Shown: positions 11,955-23,979 of the stretch, piece by piece
How positions within the stretch are numbered: position 1 is the stretch's first letter
Layout of the letters: each line of letters begins with the position of its first letter
Origin: Siphonodentalium dalli
Lineage: Eukaryota > Mollusca > Scaphopoda > Gadilida > Siphonodentaliidae
Reading direction: 5' to 3'
Assembly: GCA_032622095.1 (NCBI GenBank)
Contig: CP136066.1
Span: 229,402,961 to 229,466,960 of the forward strand
DNA: 64,000 bases
Translations under genes and position numbers: made by a program
The notes under the pieces: model-generated
What the model was told of the DNA's origin: nothing
The model's database searches: none
Seen by the model: only the letters and a program-made list of their open reading frames with translations

Positions 11955-12460
11955 GTTAACGAGTAGTAATGTATGACTTCTTGACGGCAGATTGAAAATT
12001 GGGCGTAAGTGTATTTTGAGTATGATAGTGTTATAGTACTATATATTTGAGATTCATTGATAAAAATGGGCGTAAGTATATTTTTGAGTGTCATTGATAA
12101 AATTGGGCATAAGTATATTTTGAGTATGATAGTGTTATAATATATTTCAAAGTCATTGTTAAAATTGGGCTTGGGTATATTTTAACTATGTTTTTTTTGT
12201 GTGTGAAGAATACATCTTACTGTATTTTGACCAACTAAATATTTACGATTAAATGGCTGACGCATCAACCAAATAATCTCAGCTTAATTCACATGGCTTA
12301 ACCAAATTATTTGCGTAAAGGTTCAGACAGGCATACATCTAACTGTATTTTCACCAACTATATATTTGCGATTAAATGGCTGAAGCATCAACCGAATAAT
12401 CTCAGCTTAATTCACATGGCTTAGCCAAATTACTTGCGTAAAGTTTCAGACAGGCTTTGG
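11955..12460. repeat. Two adjacent short tandem arrays
   Basis: 11955-12180 repeats AAATTGGGCGTAAGTATATT followed by TTGAGTATGATAGTGTTATA about four times with drift. 12212-12460 is two ~120-bp units sharing GATTAAATGGCTGA.GCATCAACC and AATCTCAGCTTAATTCACAT. No gene was seen. Confidence 0.7.
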
Positions 12461-12638
12461 TGATGGATTACATTTACCCCCATCAAAGTACAGACACCGT
12501 GTTTGTAAATTTAATACAAGTTTGAGACAAATTATAATATTTTTTTCATGAAACTCTGTATTGTTTGTAACAATTTTTTTGTTAATTTTATTAATCGATG
12601 TCTAGAAATAGCTTAACTAGTTTATATACCACTTATAT

Positions 12639-13016
12639 GTGTACATCTGTTCACATTTGGTTTTAGAACAAATTTTCAATTATTTATGTTTATGCACAAC
12701 CTTGATGTATCAATGGATTGCTGGAAATCAACAAAATGTTAATGAAAGTAATGATCAACACGAGACCAAGGCTGATGATGAATTCGATGAAAATGATATT
12801 GACTGGGACCAGCCGCTGTCAGACAATTCTTACCTGGATATATATTCTGATTATTGGGACATGCCTATTATTCCCTATAGATTGAATGTATACATTCATA
12901 CTGATGGTGAGAATGGCCATGATGACAGCGACTCGGATCAGTCGATAGTATCCTCCGACAATTCTTATCTGAACGTGGATAATGAATATTGGACCACCGG
13001 TTCGCAGTCGTCGTGA
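12639..13016 (+). CDS. Possible acidic terminal exon, unknown protein
   Basis: This is an open frame of about 125 codons ending at a TGA after the residues TTGSQSS. From about residue 29 it is markedly acidic (many D and E) with low hydrophobicity. It holds an internal repeat of the form DNSYLxxxxxYW (DNSYLDIYSDYW and DNSYLNVDNEYW) about 50 residues apart. The first 25 residues, encoded by AT-rich DNA, are probably not coding; a splice acceptor such as TTTTAG at about 12660-12666 could open the exon. I do not recognise the family. No partner exons were identified nearby, and much of the surrounding DNA is repetitive. The biased but non-repetitive composition favours real coding over chance, but the evidence is modest. 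Confidence 0.35.
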   Translation: MYICSHLVLEQIFNYLCLCTTLMYQWIAGNQQNVNESNDQHETKADDEFDENDIDWDQPLSDNSYLDIYSDYWDMPIIPYRLNVYIHTDGENGHDDSDSDQSIVSSDNSYLNVDNEYWTTGSQSS

Positions 13017-13224
13017 ACAAGTTCAGACTCAGAAAATTGCCAACAATGGTTTTATTTATCGGGGTATCACATAGCACGTTATTAATATTGTTGGCGTATG
13101 GTACTAAAAATGTTTAGCAAAAATTGATCTAGCCATCATTTCTCTGACCTGCCATGCGCCATGTTGGAATGGTTACTCTTATGACGTGTTTCAAAATCTA
13201 GTCGAGCGTCCAATAATGAGAGGA

Positions 13225-13385
13225 CACTACAGGAATTAGGAATAAAAGACTTTGCTGAAAATAAGGTACACATGTAATTTATTGGCTGACACAATATAAC
13301 CTCAGCGAAGCAGGGACGATTCCCAAACTGGACATTAAATCTGCTTGAAAGGATTACTCAATGTTTATGATAGTACAATTACTGT
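13225..13385 (+). repeat. Dispersed repeat (partner 16400-16545)
   Basis: AATAAAAGACTTT, AATATAACCTCAGCGAAGCA, GGGACGATTCCCA and ACTCAATGTTTATGATAGT are shared with 16400-16545 in the same orientation and order. Confidence 0.7.
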
Positions 13386-13650
13386 TTCAGCGATTTGTCA
13401 AAAACATCACCAATCACATAGTAAAATAAAATAGTTTAGATTTGTCAGAATATTTGACAATCGTTGTCCTTGCCCAGTGTTTTCCGTCAAGTTCTGATTT
13501 TACTTTCATGTTCTATTTGCTTAATTAACTATATTAAATATTAGTGACCAAAGTGGGAAGTTGTCTCAGTCGACAAGATGCGTATATATGCCAAGCGCCA
13601 TGTGGGAATGGTTACTCTTATGATGTGTTTCTAGTCGAGCGTCCCATAAC
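13385..13650 (+). repeat. Dispersed repeat, shorter copy (partner 7980-8450)
   Basis: Matches 7980-8100 and 8360-8440 with an internal deletion. The end (ATGGTTACTCTTATGA.GTGTTT then CTAGTCGAGCGTCC) also duplicates 13165-13215 just upstream. 13650-14120 has no recognised feature. Confidence 0.65.
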
Positions 13651-14122
13651 GACATGTGTCCCGAAGCGTCTAGTGGAAATAAGGTTTGGCAGTGATTTCG
13701 GGAACAATTCAAGAAGAGATCGAGATCCGTTGGTGTATATAACTTTATGTATAAGTAAAAATGGTTGGTCGATGAAGCACAGTGTATAGACAGGTTAAGA
13801 TATAGGTCTGCTCGGAATGAAAGCCGGTGGAGAAGTCTCGTTTTCACCGCTCTGAGAAGGTGTATCTCTTAGTCCGCTGGCGTATCATGTATCCATATAT
13901 GGACTGCGGTATCATACTATCCAAGCTATCTATACTTTACTATAGAGTATATCACACATCTACTCGCATACCTAGGTTATACTATGAATGTAACCAGTCG
14001 ATCAGTGTCGACAAATATAGGTATGCTATGTTGCTTTAGATGTGTACTTATTGTTTCGTATGCCTCCCTCTATACAAAGTGCTCCACCATTACATAATTA
14101 ACCCTGTCCACAATACAGGTAA

Positions 14123-14390
14123 ATATTACCAGATAATTTACCCCCTCGCATATTGAAGGAAATAGCAACTGAAATAAGTGTACCATTGTGTTATCTGTTC
14201 AATAAATCTATAGAGGACAGTGTGATTCCGGATATATGGAAACAGGCCAATGTCACATGTCTATATAAAAAAGGACACAAAAGCGACCCAGGAAACTATC
14301 GTCCGGTCAGTTTGACCTGTATTCTATGCAAACTACTGGAATCATTCTTCAGAGACACCATCATGCGACACATGGAAGACATAGAGAATA
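14123..14390 (+). pseudogene. 5' part of CR1/Jockey-type LINE reverse transcriptase (split gene)
   Basis: Reads PDNLPPRILKEIA at 14129 and then WKQANVTCLYKKGHKSDPGN, followed by YRPVSLT, the N-terminal RT blocks typical of CR1/Jockey-group non-LTR retrotransposons. It ends at HMEDIEN, where a foreign insertion interrupts the frame. The same frame resumes at 15061 with KLFTSCQHGFRE, so joining 14390 to 15061 restores normal RT order. Upstream of 14123 the frame closes and there is no endonuclease domain, so the element is 5' truncated. The protein would have supplied cDNA synthesis for target-primed retrotransposition; it is now inactive. Confidence 0.85.
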
Positions 14391-15060
14391 CCTACGAGTT
14401 TTGGTTGAATACCCGAATTATCTCATGAGTGGGTGCAAGGAAGTACAGAAGTTCCACGAGCGGCTGCAAGCCGCGAGTGGAAATTCTGTACTTCCTTGCA
14501 ACCACGAATGAGATAATCCGGGTATTCAACCAAAACCCGTAGGTTTTCTTTTTATTATATGCGCTATAAACCGCACCAAAACTGCTAATTTTGTCCTACA
14601 GTTCACTTCAAATTGTTAGAAAGCTTCGACATTTACATTCCATCAATTTATTTGCTCACCACCGAATGACAAATATCGAGCATAGCCGCCATAAGAAATA
14701 GTCCCCATTATTTTATTCTGAAATGATGCGAGAAAATTAATGTATACATAATTTAGTGATAAGAATATATTAAAACAAATGAGTTAACATTATAACAATT
14801 AAATAACAGTTTATGAACCGTGAAAATCAATAATTAAAACAATAGTCCGGCTGTTATTGATACGCTTTGAAACTTAATGTGATTCGCCGCTATAAACCGG
14901 AAGTAATCTCCGAAAAAGTAATACTATTGTGTTATCCATCGAGTCGGTCAGTGTTATCCATCGAGTCGGTCAGTGTTATCCATCGAGTCGGTCCAGGCGA
15001 TGGATATAACGCTCTACGCCACGGCAATTTCCCACTATTTAATGGGGAAGCATATAATAA
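14391..15060. mobile_element. ~670-bp hairpin-bearing insertion inside the LINE RT gene
   Basis: The insertion begins with a ~150-bp snap-back: CCTACGAGTTTTGGTTGAAT at 14391 mirrored by ATTCAACCAAAACCCGTAGG ending at 14543, with a GC-rich tip at 14460-14484. The remainder starts TTTTATTATATGC (14550) and ends in its reverse complement GCATATAATAAAA (15050-15062). The tract 14931-14995 holds three copies of GTGTTATCCATCGAGTCGGT. A 4-bp AATA is present at both joints and may be the target duplication. It could be one composite element or a hairpin element next to a MITE. No open frame with a recognisable product is present. Confidence 0.7.
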
Positions 15061-16269
15061 AATAAGTTATTTACATCTTGCCAACATGGTTTTCGAGAAA
15101 GGTTGTCATGTAAAACGCAACTTATCGAACACCTGGACTTCCTAACAACAGAAATTGACAACGGGAACCCTATAGATATAATATATCTCGACTTTAAGAA
15201 AGCTTTCGATACCGTTCCGCATGTAAGACTTCTGAGGAAACTTGAATCATATGGCTTCAGCAACAAGATTCTTCGCTGGATTGAAACTTTCTTGAGTCAT
15301 CGAAAACAGAGAGTTGTACTGAATGAAAGCCCATCAACTTGGAAGAAAGTAACAAGCGGAGTTCCTCAAGGCAGAGTGATTGGACCTGAATTGTTCTTGA
15401 TATATATAAACGATATACCCGAAAGTGTTTCATGCATGTGCAAGATATTCGCCGATGATACCAAACTCATTGCAAATCCCATCACAAATAACATTCAAGG
15501 CGCCATCGATTCAGTTTGCCAGTGGTCTCTAAAATGGCAGTTACGGTTCAACTCGTCAAAACTTCACATAATGCACTACGGATACAATAACCCGAAAAAG
15601 CAATATATAATTACAGATACACCGGAAGCACCTACTATAATAGTATCACAGTGTGAAAAAGATTTAGGAGTCCATATAGATGATCAGTTAAAATTTGAGA
15701 AGCATGTCAACACCACTATTAATAAAACAAATCAGATCCTTGGTGTCATAAACAGGACTTTCACCGAACTAAATTCAGATTCTTTCACGAGACTCTACTC
15801 TTCAATGGTGCGGCCAATAATAGATTACGGTCACTGCATATGGAGCCCTCACCTGCTTAAACATTCGAGGGCATTAGAAAGTGTACAGAGATGCGCAACC
15901 CGCATGATTCCGTGGCTGCGGAAATATCCATATGAACACCGGCTCATTATTCTAGATTTCATGTCCCTAAAATACAGGAGACTTCGTGGCGACCTGATAG
16001 AGGTGTACAAGATAAAAATGGGACATTATAATATCGACCACGATACGCTATTTCCTGCTGCGACTTATACATCAACGAGGGGACATGATCAAAAACTTAT
16101 GATCGACCGCAGTAGCAGAGACATAAGAAAGTACTTTTTCACCCAGAGAATCCGACCTGTGTGGAATGCTCTTCCTAGCCAAATAGTTAATGCCAAATCA
16201 TTGGACCAATTTAAGGAATTAGTGGACTATCATTTCACCAGTATAAAATATCAAACAGACTTCACATGA
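15061..16269 (+). pseudogene. CR1/Jockey-type LINE reverse transcriptase, main part
   Basis: An uninterrupted frame of about 400 codons carries, in order, QHGF, the RT motif A IYLDFKKAFDTVPH, motif B-like GVPQGRVIGP, catalytic FADDT and the thumb plus C-terminal region (DYGHCIWSPH, TRGHDQKL, TQRIRPVWNALP) ending at 16269. RT catalytic aspartates are intact. The usual S of GVPQGS is R. The frame belongs to the same gene as 14123-14390 and is separated from it by an insertion. The 3' flank (16270-16345) is short and ends in a (GAT)n run, the microsatellite tail expected of this LINE type. It was probably once part of an ~1,000-residue endonuclease-RT ORF2; the endonuclease is missing. Confidence 0.9.
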
Positions 16270-16344
16270 ACATGTAAATCAATTGTTATTGTATAATATG
16301 TAAGCACCAGAACTAAGAGTCGGTCAGACTCGTTCCGTGAAATA

Positions 16345-16373
16345 TATGATGATGATGATGATGATGATGATTA
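16345..16373 (+). repeat. (GAT)n 3' tail of the LINE
   Basis: About nine GAT/ATG trinucleotides directly follow the LINE 3' untranslated region and mark its 3' border. The DNA after it is unrelated. Confidence 0.8.
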
Positions 16374-16399
16374 CACACTTAAACCCACCTATTGATGTA

Positions 16400-16545
16400 A
16401 TATCGGACACATGACAGGAATGTGGAATAAAAGACTTTATTGAGTGATACAATATAACCTCAGCGAAGCAGGGACGATTCCCAGACTGGACATCAAATCT
16501 GCTTGAAAAGAATACTCAATGTTTATGATAGTGCAATTACTGAAC
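16400..16545 (+). repeat. Dispersed repeat (partner 13225-13385)
   Basis: Same block order as 13225-13385, with few substitutions. Confidence 0.7.
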
Positions 16546-16631
16546 CAAGCAACCTGATCCATTGAATTATGACGTCATAGTGTCAAGGGAGATAAATTGC
16601 AAAAATAACAGAATGTAATTGGGGCTCTCAC

Positions 16632-17078
16632 GCAAGCCTGCAAATAGCGTGTCTGTCATTTGCAGAATGAGGTCCCCAGAGGGTGACTTTAGTGATGCTA
16701 TCCCGCATAGTGGGCTAGCATTACTAAATTAACCCTCTGGGGACCTCATTCTGCTTAGGCTCTCAACTGCTATGGTAGACCTAGGATCAGATTGAAGTTC
16801 CCCAGTTAAAGTTGGTAATGTTCACCCATTGGGCACCTCAATTATGAATTTTATCTTCTGCAAATTAGGGGATATAGAAACTTTCTAGAAGGGAAATGTA
16901 ACTAAAAACAATGCTAATTTAATACTACAGATACTTACCAGAAGATGAGGCCTAAGCAGAATGAGGTCTCCAGAGGGTAAATTTAGTGATGCTAGCCCGC
17001 TTTGCGGGATAGCATCACTAAATTCGCCCTCTGGGGACCTCATTCTGCAAATGACAGACACGCTATTTGCAGGCTTGC
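16632..17078. mobile_element. 447-bp foldback MITE whose ends are 93-bp hairpins
   Basis: Starts GCAAGCCTGCAAATAGCGTG and ends with the exact reverse complement. Inside each end is a 93-bp near-palindrome (16662-16754 and 16956-17048): GCAGAATGAGGTC ... TTTAGTGATGCTA, then the mirror, ending GACCTCATTCTGC. The central ~200 bases resemble, in inverse orientation, the sequence between the equivalent modules at 51965-52148. No transposase. Related modules are at 52149-52241 and 58614-58706, with fragments at 51914-51964, 58390-58430 and 54328-54360. Confidence 0.8.
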
Positions 17079-19720
17079 TGTCATGATATTTACGTGTGGG
17101 ACAAATATAATTGAGAGAACACGTTTGTTTCATGACCATTAATGGGTGGTTGTAAAAGGTGTGAAATCATATAGTGACTTCGATGTAATATTGATTATTG
17201 ACTCTGTAGCTGCCACGGTCATATTCGTAATTATGTATGAATTATATGTAGCGAAGTTTCGAGTTGGTTGTCGGGTGGGTCACAAAGCTTTATTATTTGG
17301 TATGTTTGTCGCAGACTTAACGAATACACCGGTGATTAATAATAAACAGCGTCTATTCACAAACACCGGTTCACTGACAAAATAAATTGCGGCTATGCCA
17401 TCCGATTTTAATAAAACAAAACGCAATGATGTAAACCTGAAATTGTCTGCATTGACCAACCGTTTACATCATTACAACACAAAAGAACAACACCACAAAA
17501 CAATCATTTCAAACGAAGACAATGTTAGTGCTTTTTCAGTCGGCGATTGGTCGTTTCATATCTTTGAAGAATATAAATATATATTGTATTTCTCCTCAAC
17601 ATTGCTTCAACTGCACGTGACGTCAGTTAGGACCGCGTGCATCATGACGTGTTGCTTAGTGAGTGATTGGCCGTTTGTAAATGTAAGTTATGTTTAGGTT
17701 ACATTATGTATATATGTTTTCAAACTTCGTATACACGTTGCTTACTAAACACTTTGAGAGGTGACCCATTGTGGCACCCGGTGATATACGTAGACGATGT
17801 GTGTCATTTAAATTATCCAACTTCGTGACGAAATAAGTATACTCGCTGTGACACCGTTTGGTCGGGGCAAGTTGCAACTCGGGTCTGCTACTATGCGAGT
17901 ATATTGCGACTTACAAGAACATATATTTAGCAATAACCAACAATGGTCCAGATGTGGTTTTGTTAACGCCGTATTATACACACGTAAGCAGTCTAGTAAT
18001 CCGTGTACCGCCTAGTAGTGTGTACCTGTGGTACATTACGTTCTTCTTGGAATAGTGTTATCGGTCTTGGCGAACGGAGTCCGTTAACCAATACTGTAGC
18101 TGAAAAACTGCTGTCGATATCAAACTTGCGAGCAAATTCTTAACCTTAAATGGATGTTTCGTGTAGATCAACAGTCCTGATATCCGGAAATGTAGAATAG
18201 CAATGTCAATTCGGTAGTTTATTATCTAAAATTAGTTAAGCAAATATGCATGCATGGTGCGAAAACGATTTCGGAAGTATGTATTTATCGCCCACGTGAA
18301 ACCAAACGGATATACATCCGATTAATGTTGGACACAGTTGATCGTATTAAATGCATTGAAACTATCGCTATGTCTGATGACAATGAGAATATTTTCAATT
18401 AAATACCACTCACGCATATACTTGGAAAATGTTTACGGTACCGGTACTGAGTGATATGAGGAATGTGTATATCAGGAATTACGATGTGTCACCCATGCTG
18501 AAGTGCTTATATTTCGACTAAAGGCCGCTAGAATGACGGTAAAACGATTTCGTGTGCAATCTGGGTGTATTTATCATAAGTGGGACCATTTAGATACGAT
18601 ATTAGTGTCAGCTTTCTCCGCGGACACAAAGAAACACAAACCTCCCCCACTGGCGAAAAAATTCCATTTTTCGTGAATGGTATGTCACTTTAACGGCGAT
18701 TTTGCGATAGAAAACTACCGAGTTGACATTGCTATCATACCTAACTGGATAACTGAGATATTAAACTACTTAAAACGTGCAGTTATAATTTTCTCGCCAG
18801 TTTGGTACCGGCAGACCCATTTTTTCGGCTATTGGCTGTAGGACTATAACCAGTTTGCATCAGAAATGTTAGAATTTGTGCACATAAGACAGAATAGACA
18901 ATTTTATTCATCGAACACAACTTGTAAACGATTACATGGCACGCTGGACCAATATTTACCTTTTCCCAGGTTTTGGCCGTAATTTTGGCAGTTATTTTCA
19001 GTCCAAGTGACCATTTTGGTTCCATTGAGTTGAAATAGTCATGTCATGGTATACCTCACTTAGTTTGCACAATTCTGCCCATTTCTTGTTAAATATGACT
19101 AGAATCTTAAAGGTGATTTTTTTGTGAAATTTCACACCGAGTTCTGTAAATTATAATTTTTTTAGGGATTGGAAGTGGCTAGGACCCCATGGATGGCATA
19201 TTTCATTGCTCCAATGATCAGTTGATATGAATAATACAAAATAATAAAGTAACAAATCTGAACCAGTTCCATTCATCACAACAAATTAGTGAAAAACGTC
19301 AAATTTTCCACTTACGGCTACCATTTTGACGGCCATCTTCGGCGTGAGTTCCAATATTTACCCTGAAAATGTAGCATTATATCTCGCAGAATCATACTTA
19401 ATGTATATGCCAAATTTTATATAACAAATTTCATGGCAAGATTAATTGCAACATTTAATAAATAGTATAATAACGAAAGCTCTTTAAATTTGGAAAACCC
19501 ATTAAAAGAGGGGTTAAAGTGAAATTTCAGCGTGGCTCCATATCTAATATCAATTAATATGTGTATATGTATATATGTGCAAAGTTTCATGCTTTAGTCA
19601 TAAATTGAACAATTACCTTTAAAATTGGATTTAATCTACTCCATATACAGTCTATATATACGGGCATGTGGCGGTGTCGGTATATGCACTGGGCATAGTA
19701 CGAACGAGTATATATTCTAG
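17079..19720. other. No gene recognised; scattered weak repeats
   Basis: Short open frames (17146-17385, 17395-17697, 17858-18055, 18783-19025 minus) show no family signature. AATAGCAATGTCAATTCGGTAGTTT near 18197 is mirrored near 18705-18737. Two blocks containing AAAACGATTTCG (about 18262 and 18542) hint at an old duplication. GGCGGTGTCGGT occurs at 19669 and 19727, just before the next LINE. Confidence 0.5.
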
Positions 19721-19734
19721 CGCATGGCGGTGTC

Positions 19735-20910
19735 GGTGTGTTCAATGAAACACACAGGCAAAATGACACTTTACACAGATGCTGGAGACTGGGCGCTACA
19801 AACGTATCCGAAGCAGATGAAATAACTCATTTAGGTATTCATGTTAGCAAACAAAACTTTGTGAAAGAGCTTTCTGAGAGAGCTGTTGACAAAATTAGAT
19901 CAACAGTTTTCCTCCTCAGCAATGCTGGTCTGTATGCTGGGGGAATAACCCCGACAAGCTGTGCAATCATCTACAAGACGATCGTTTTACCAAAAGGTCT
20001 ATATGGCTCAGAATTTCTATGTGGCATGTCTGTTTCTGATGCATGTTCTCTGGAAAAGATCCATCGTTTCTGTCTCAAACGTATACAGAACCTTCCTGTC
20101 AGAACGCGGACGGACATAGTTCAAGGTCTCATGTGCATAGGCCCAATCTCCTCGTTCATTGATGCCCGTAAACTTAGCCTCTTTGGAAGCCTTTGTCGCC
20201 TCTAGCCATCGAAGGCTTGCAAAGAGATTTTTGTAAACCGGCTTCACTTGCACTTGTCACATGACATTCCAATCAAGAGCTCGTTCTTTGCAGATATTGA
20301 AGACAAATTGAGATATTACAACTTAAGCCAATATATAGAAAGCTTTTCGGAGAAAGGTTTGTTCCCTGCAAAATTGGAATGGAATCGCCTAGTCAAAACC
20401 GATATCAATAACCGACGCGCGCATAACTGGGAACAAAGTGTTACAACTGATCCATCTTTCGATAGATTTTGCCTAATTCAAACTCATTTTCAAATGTCTC
20501 ACCTTTGGCGCTCCTGTCGCTTGTATTGAGAGAACAAAATCGCATTTTATTCTGTTGCTCAGTTGATCGCTGCAACAGCGATACCAAAAGCAGACGTCTG
20601 TGTGATATGCAACATTAACTATGACGATCAAATTAAACATGCTATTATTCACTGCAGCCATCCCGCTCTTTGCTGTTATCGAAATAATATGTGGTACGAG
20701 TTGATCGACAAATTTGGCATCTTGTTTTATCTATGGGCAAATGAGCCTGACGGCGGAGAACTCCTTCTATTACATTTGACAAATCTTCCTGTTGAACTGT
20801 TCTCATTTATCAAAGATACAATGTACTATGTGTCGTTCATTGTTGGCCATACGCACACATTGTGGCAAACCTACCGGTTCTTATCGAATTTTCTCACGCC
20901 TGGTGCATAA
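19735..20910 (+). pseudogene. LINE ORF2 C-terminal remnant with zinc knuckle
   Basis: One frame runs through with two in-frame stops (TAG 20203-20205, TGA 20527-20529). Recognisable blocks are THLGIHVSK (the F/HLGI segment after the RT core), YKTIVLPKGLYGSE, and, near the end, CVICN followed by H and C (the zinc-knuckle-like module found at the C-terminus of many LINE ORF2 proteins). The RT palm and endonuclease are absent, so this is 5' truncated. The frame ends at about 20910. It belongs to a different LINE family from the element at 14-16 kb, judged by sequence. It is not functional. Confidence 0.75.
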
Positions 20911-21750
20911 TGTTCTACCATATGTTATCGTAGCGTACCCTGCGCCTGTACATTCAAATGCACTTGAGTCTAACTTCTGGCATTAATGGGGTCGACCTGC
21001 GTTGACCGGGTGATGTGTACAACAACATGTAGCGTTATCGCCCCTCTCCAGACACTGAAATTGGGTAGCTGAAACAACCTTACATCCACTGATGTTAATT
21101 ACACTGTGATAAATATGTATTCCTGACCTCGGATCCCCAACTTGATGATTTATTATTACGCCACATGGTGGTGTAAGTTTTTTCGGAGATTTTTATATTG
21201 TGTGGTGGACTGGACGAATGTATTCTTGGAGATTTTTTTTTGTACCTTACTCAATCGTACCGATAGAATCACGTAGATGATGAAATTGTAAAGTTAACGC
21301 CACCGGTGTATAATATGTTTATGAAAATATGATAAATCGTATCGATAGAGTCAGGACAGGCTGAAATTGTAAACTTAAAGTCACCGGTGTAATAATATGT
21401 TGTTGAAAATATAAATAATCTGATAGCCTGAAATAATATATAACCCATTGGGAGCCCCTGGTGTAGTGAAGTGAATTATGGGTAATGTTATGCCTGTTCT
21501 ATTGTGATAACCGCCATCTTTTATTTTCTGGAATTATCGGCGTGTTTTATGAAAATGTCACCAAGATTTCTCCACTCGATTCTCTTAAAATGCACCCTAA
21601 TCGGTCAAATTCTTTTGATAATTCTATCTAAATACACCTTAGCTACTATTCGGTTTAGTTTGACCAAAACGGCTATTGATAAAAGTTTGTTTATAAAATA
21701 GCATAATCGATTACCCATAGACTCGTAGTACGGCCGTACACGCTGTAAAT
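20911..21750. other. No gene recognised
   Basis: The first ~150 bases are probably the 3' flank of the LINE remnant. Two short similar blocks (AATCGTACCGATAGAATCA-like at 21252 and 21336, each followed by TCACCGGTGTA-like sequence) suggest an ~85-bp tandem duplication. Nothing else is supported. Confidence 0.5.
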
Positions 21751-22960
21751 TTTTTATCGAAAACAAATTCAATTTCTTCCATCTAAAACATAATTACGCG
21801 CTAGACTCTGTCATTGTAAGAATATATAAGTATTACACAGAGACACACGAAGTCTCAACTCAAAATTTTGAAAAATGACAGTTTTATCGACATAAATGCC
21901 ATGTTAAATTTTATCATCGAAAAAAATTCATTTCTTCCATCTAAAACATAATTATGTGCTGTACCCTATCATTTTAGCAATATATAAGTATCCCACGCAG
22001 ACACACCAAGTCTCAGCTTAAAATTTTGAAAAATAAGAGATTTAGTATCAACATAAATCGATTTGTATGGCAGATCCCATGTTAAATAAATTTTAGGGCC
22101 CTGCAAATGTTTTCTGAGCTGTTCCATATTGGGCACCAAAGTCCATATTTGACCGGCTCTACCTGAAAATTGTTGCGCCAGTACAGTCGCGTTACTTTAT
22201 ACGTCAACATTGGTCATTATCACTCGACAAATTTATTTCGGTCTATCGTATCAACACCTATTTCCCCCGCGTAGCCTGACTAAGTGTCAACATTGGTCTT
22301 TATCGCTCCACTAATGTGTATCGTTTCATCGGTATGAATTCCATATCCAATTATCCACATATAACCAACCCAACCTCTAATCCCGGTCCAATTTATTTAT
22401 TTTTTTCATCGCTATAGTCACGTTACGTAATATTTTTTCGCGTGCTACTTGTACTTATATGTCTATGGTATTACTATAGTATACCGTATACGTATATCAA
22501 TTGCTATTCCTTTCTATATAATTATGGTGCCATCTATAGAGATAGAGATAATTTTAGACCCCCCCCCCCCAATTTTATATCATTGCAGCTTTAGTACAGT
22601 CGCGATGCATTACATGGCAACATCGCTCCACTAATTTATGTCAGTTCATCGGTACGAACCCCTTTTTCTCTGAGTCCATATAACCAACCCAACATCTTAT
22701 CCCGGCCTAAATTATTATTTTTATTTTCATCGGTATAGTTGTGTTACATACATATTTTTATCATTTGATTCTAATTTGTATTGTACCACTATAGCAGTCC
22801 ATAAATGACTATACTGGCACTATATAGAGATGACTAAGATTCTGACACCCCCCTATTTTATAGCCTTGTTGCAACAGTAGAGTTGAGATGCATAATATGT
22901 CAACATTGGTCGTTATCGCTCTACAAATTTATATCGGTTCAACCCTTAGTTCCCTGTATC
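21750..22960. repeat. Two sets of diverged tandem units (~168 bp and ~300 bp)
   Basis: 21750-22090 holds two units sharing TTTCTTCCATCTAAAACATA, ATATATAAGTAT and CTCA.CT.AAAATTTTGAAAAAT. 22140-22960 holds about three longer units sharing GTCAACATTGGTC.TTATC, CTCCACTAAT, CATATAACCAACCCAAC and ATCGGTATAGT..CGTTAC. Units are old and drifted. Confidence 0.65.
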
Positions 22961-23216
22961 GCCCACCCCTCCCTCAAATTATTTTTTCATTTGTATTATA
23001 GTCTCGTTACGTACACATTTTATCTCTTGTAACTTTTGCTTCAACGCGCCGAGTTCCGATGCAGACAATACAAAACTGACAACATTTTGAAATGTAAGCA
23101 GGCTTCAAACTCATCTTATCCAAGAAAAACTCTGGCTACATCATAAATTTGTGTATAAGGTGTACTCGCATTTGTTGCGTTAAAAACCAAAGGTCCCAAG
23201 TCAAGGTCCAAAATCT

Positions 23217-23655
23217 CCAACACAATGATGTGAGGTTTAACTCCATCTACATACAGTAATTTCCAAAGTAATTGACCACTTAACCACAGCAGAATTATGA
23301 GTAATTTTTCAAGATTTTAAATCCTAAAAAATTAACCATAATTCTGCTGTGGTTAATTGGTCAATTACTTTAAGCATTACTATAGCCCATATAAGGATGT
23401 GAGGTACAATGATAACTCCGTCCACATACAGTAATGTCCAAAGTAATTGACCACTTAACCACAGCAGAATTATGGGTAATTTTTCAGGATTTTAAATCCT
23501 GAAAAAAATTACCCATAATTCTGCTGTGGTTAAGTGGTCAATTACTTTAGGCATTACTGTATCCCATATAAGGATGTGAGGTACAATGATAACTCCATCT
23601 ACATACAGTAATGTGCAAAGTAATTGACCACTTGACCACAGCAGAATGATGGCGT
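23217..23655. repeat. ~176-bp tandem units each enclosing a ~108-bp palindrome
   Basis: ACATACAGTAAT starts at 23249, 23424 and 23601, giving periods of 175 and 177. The first two units contain a near-perfect hairpin (23266-23371 and 23441-23548): AAGTAATTGACCACTTAACC mirrored by GGTTAAGTGGTCAATTACTT, with GGATTTTAAATCC at the tip. The third unit stops after half of its hairpin. Confidence 0.85.
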
Positions 23656-23979
23656 CCAATATGGTCTACCTAATTCTGTTCCAAAAACATGTATATTGAA
23701 TATATGGATGTTTATTGGGGCAAACCGATTATTTCAATGATATTTTCATTAACTGGGATGCAAAACCTGACCTACGGGAGCGCGCTTCGCGCGCGACTGT
23801 TTATTAAGCATATGTGCATATTTAATAAGCCAACAATTGGAATCACAACAGAGAAGATTGGCGGGGGTCCCTTGCGCTTGCGCGATGTGTCCATCAAAAA
23901 CTATTTAGACATATCAAGACACGTAAGACCCAATAACTTAATATACAGAATAGATACATCTATTGCCTGAGTGACTAAT

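Noticed and set aside
14867-15145. 92-codon frame in the LINE insertion
   Set aside because: It spans the GTGTTATCCATCGAGTCGGT repeats and runs out of frame into the RT gene.
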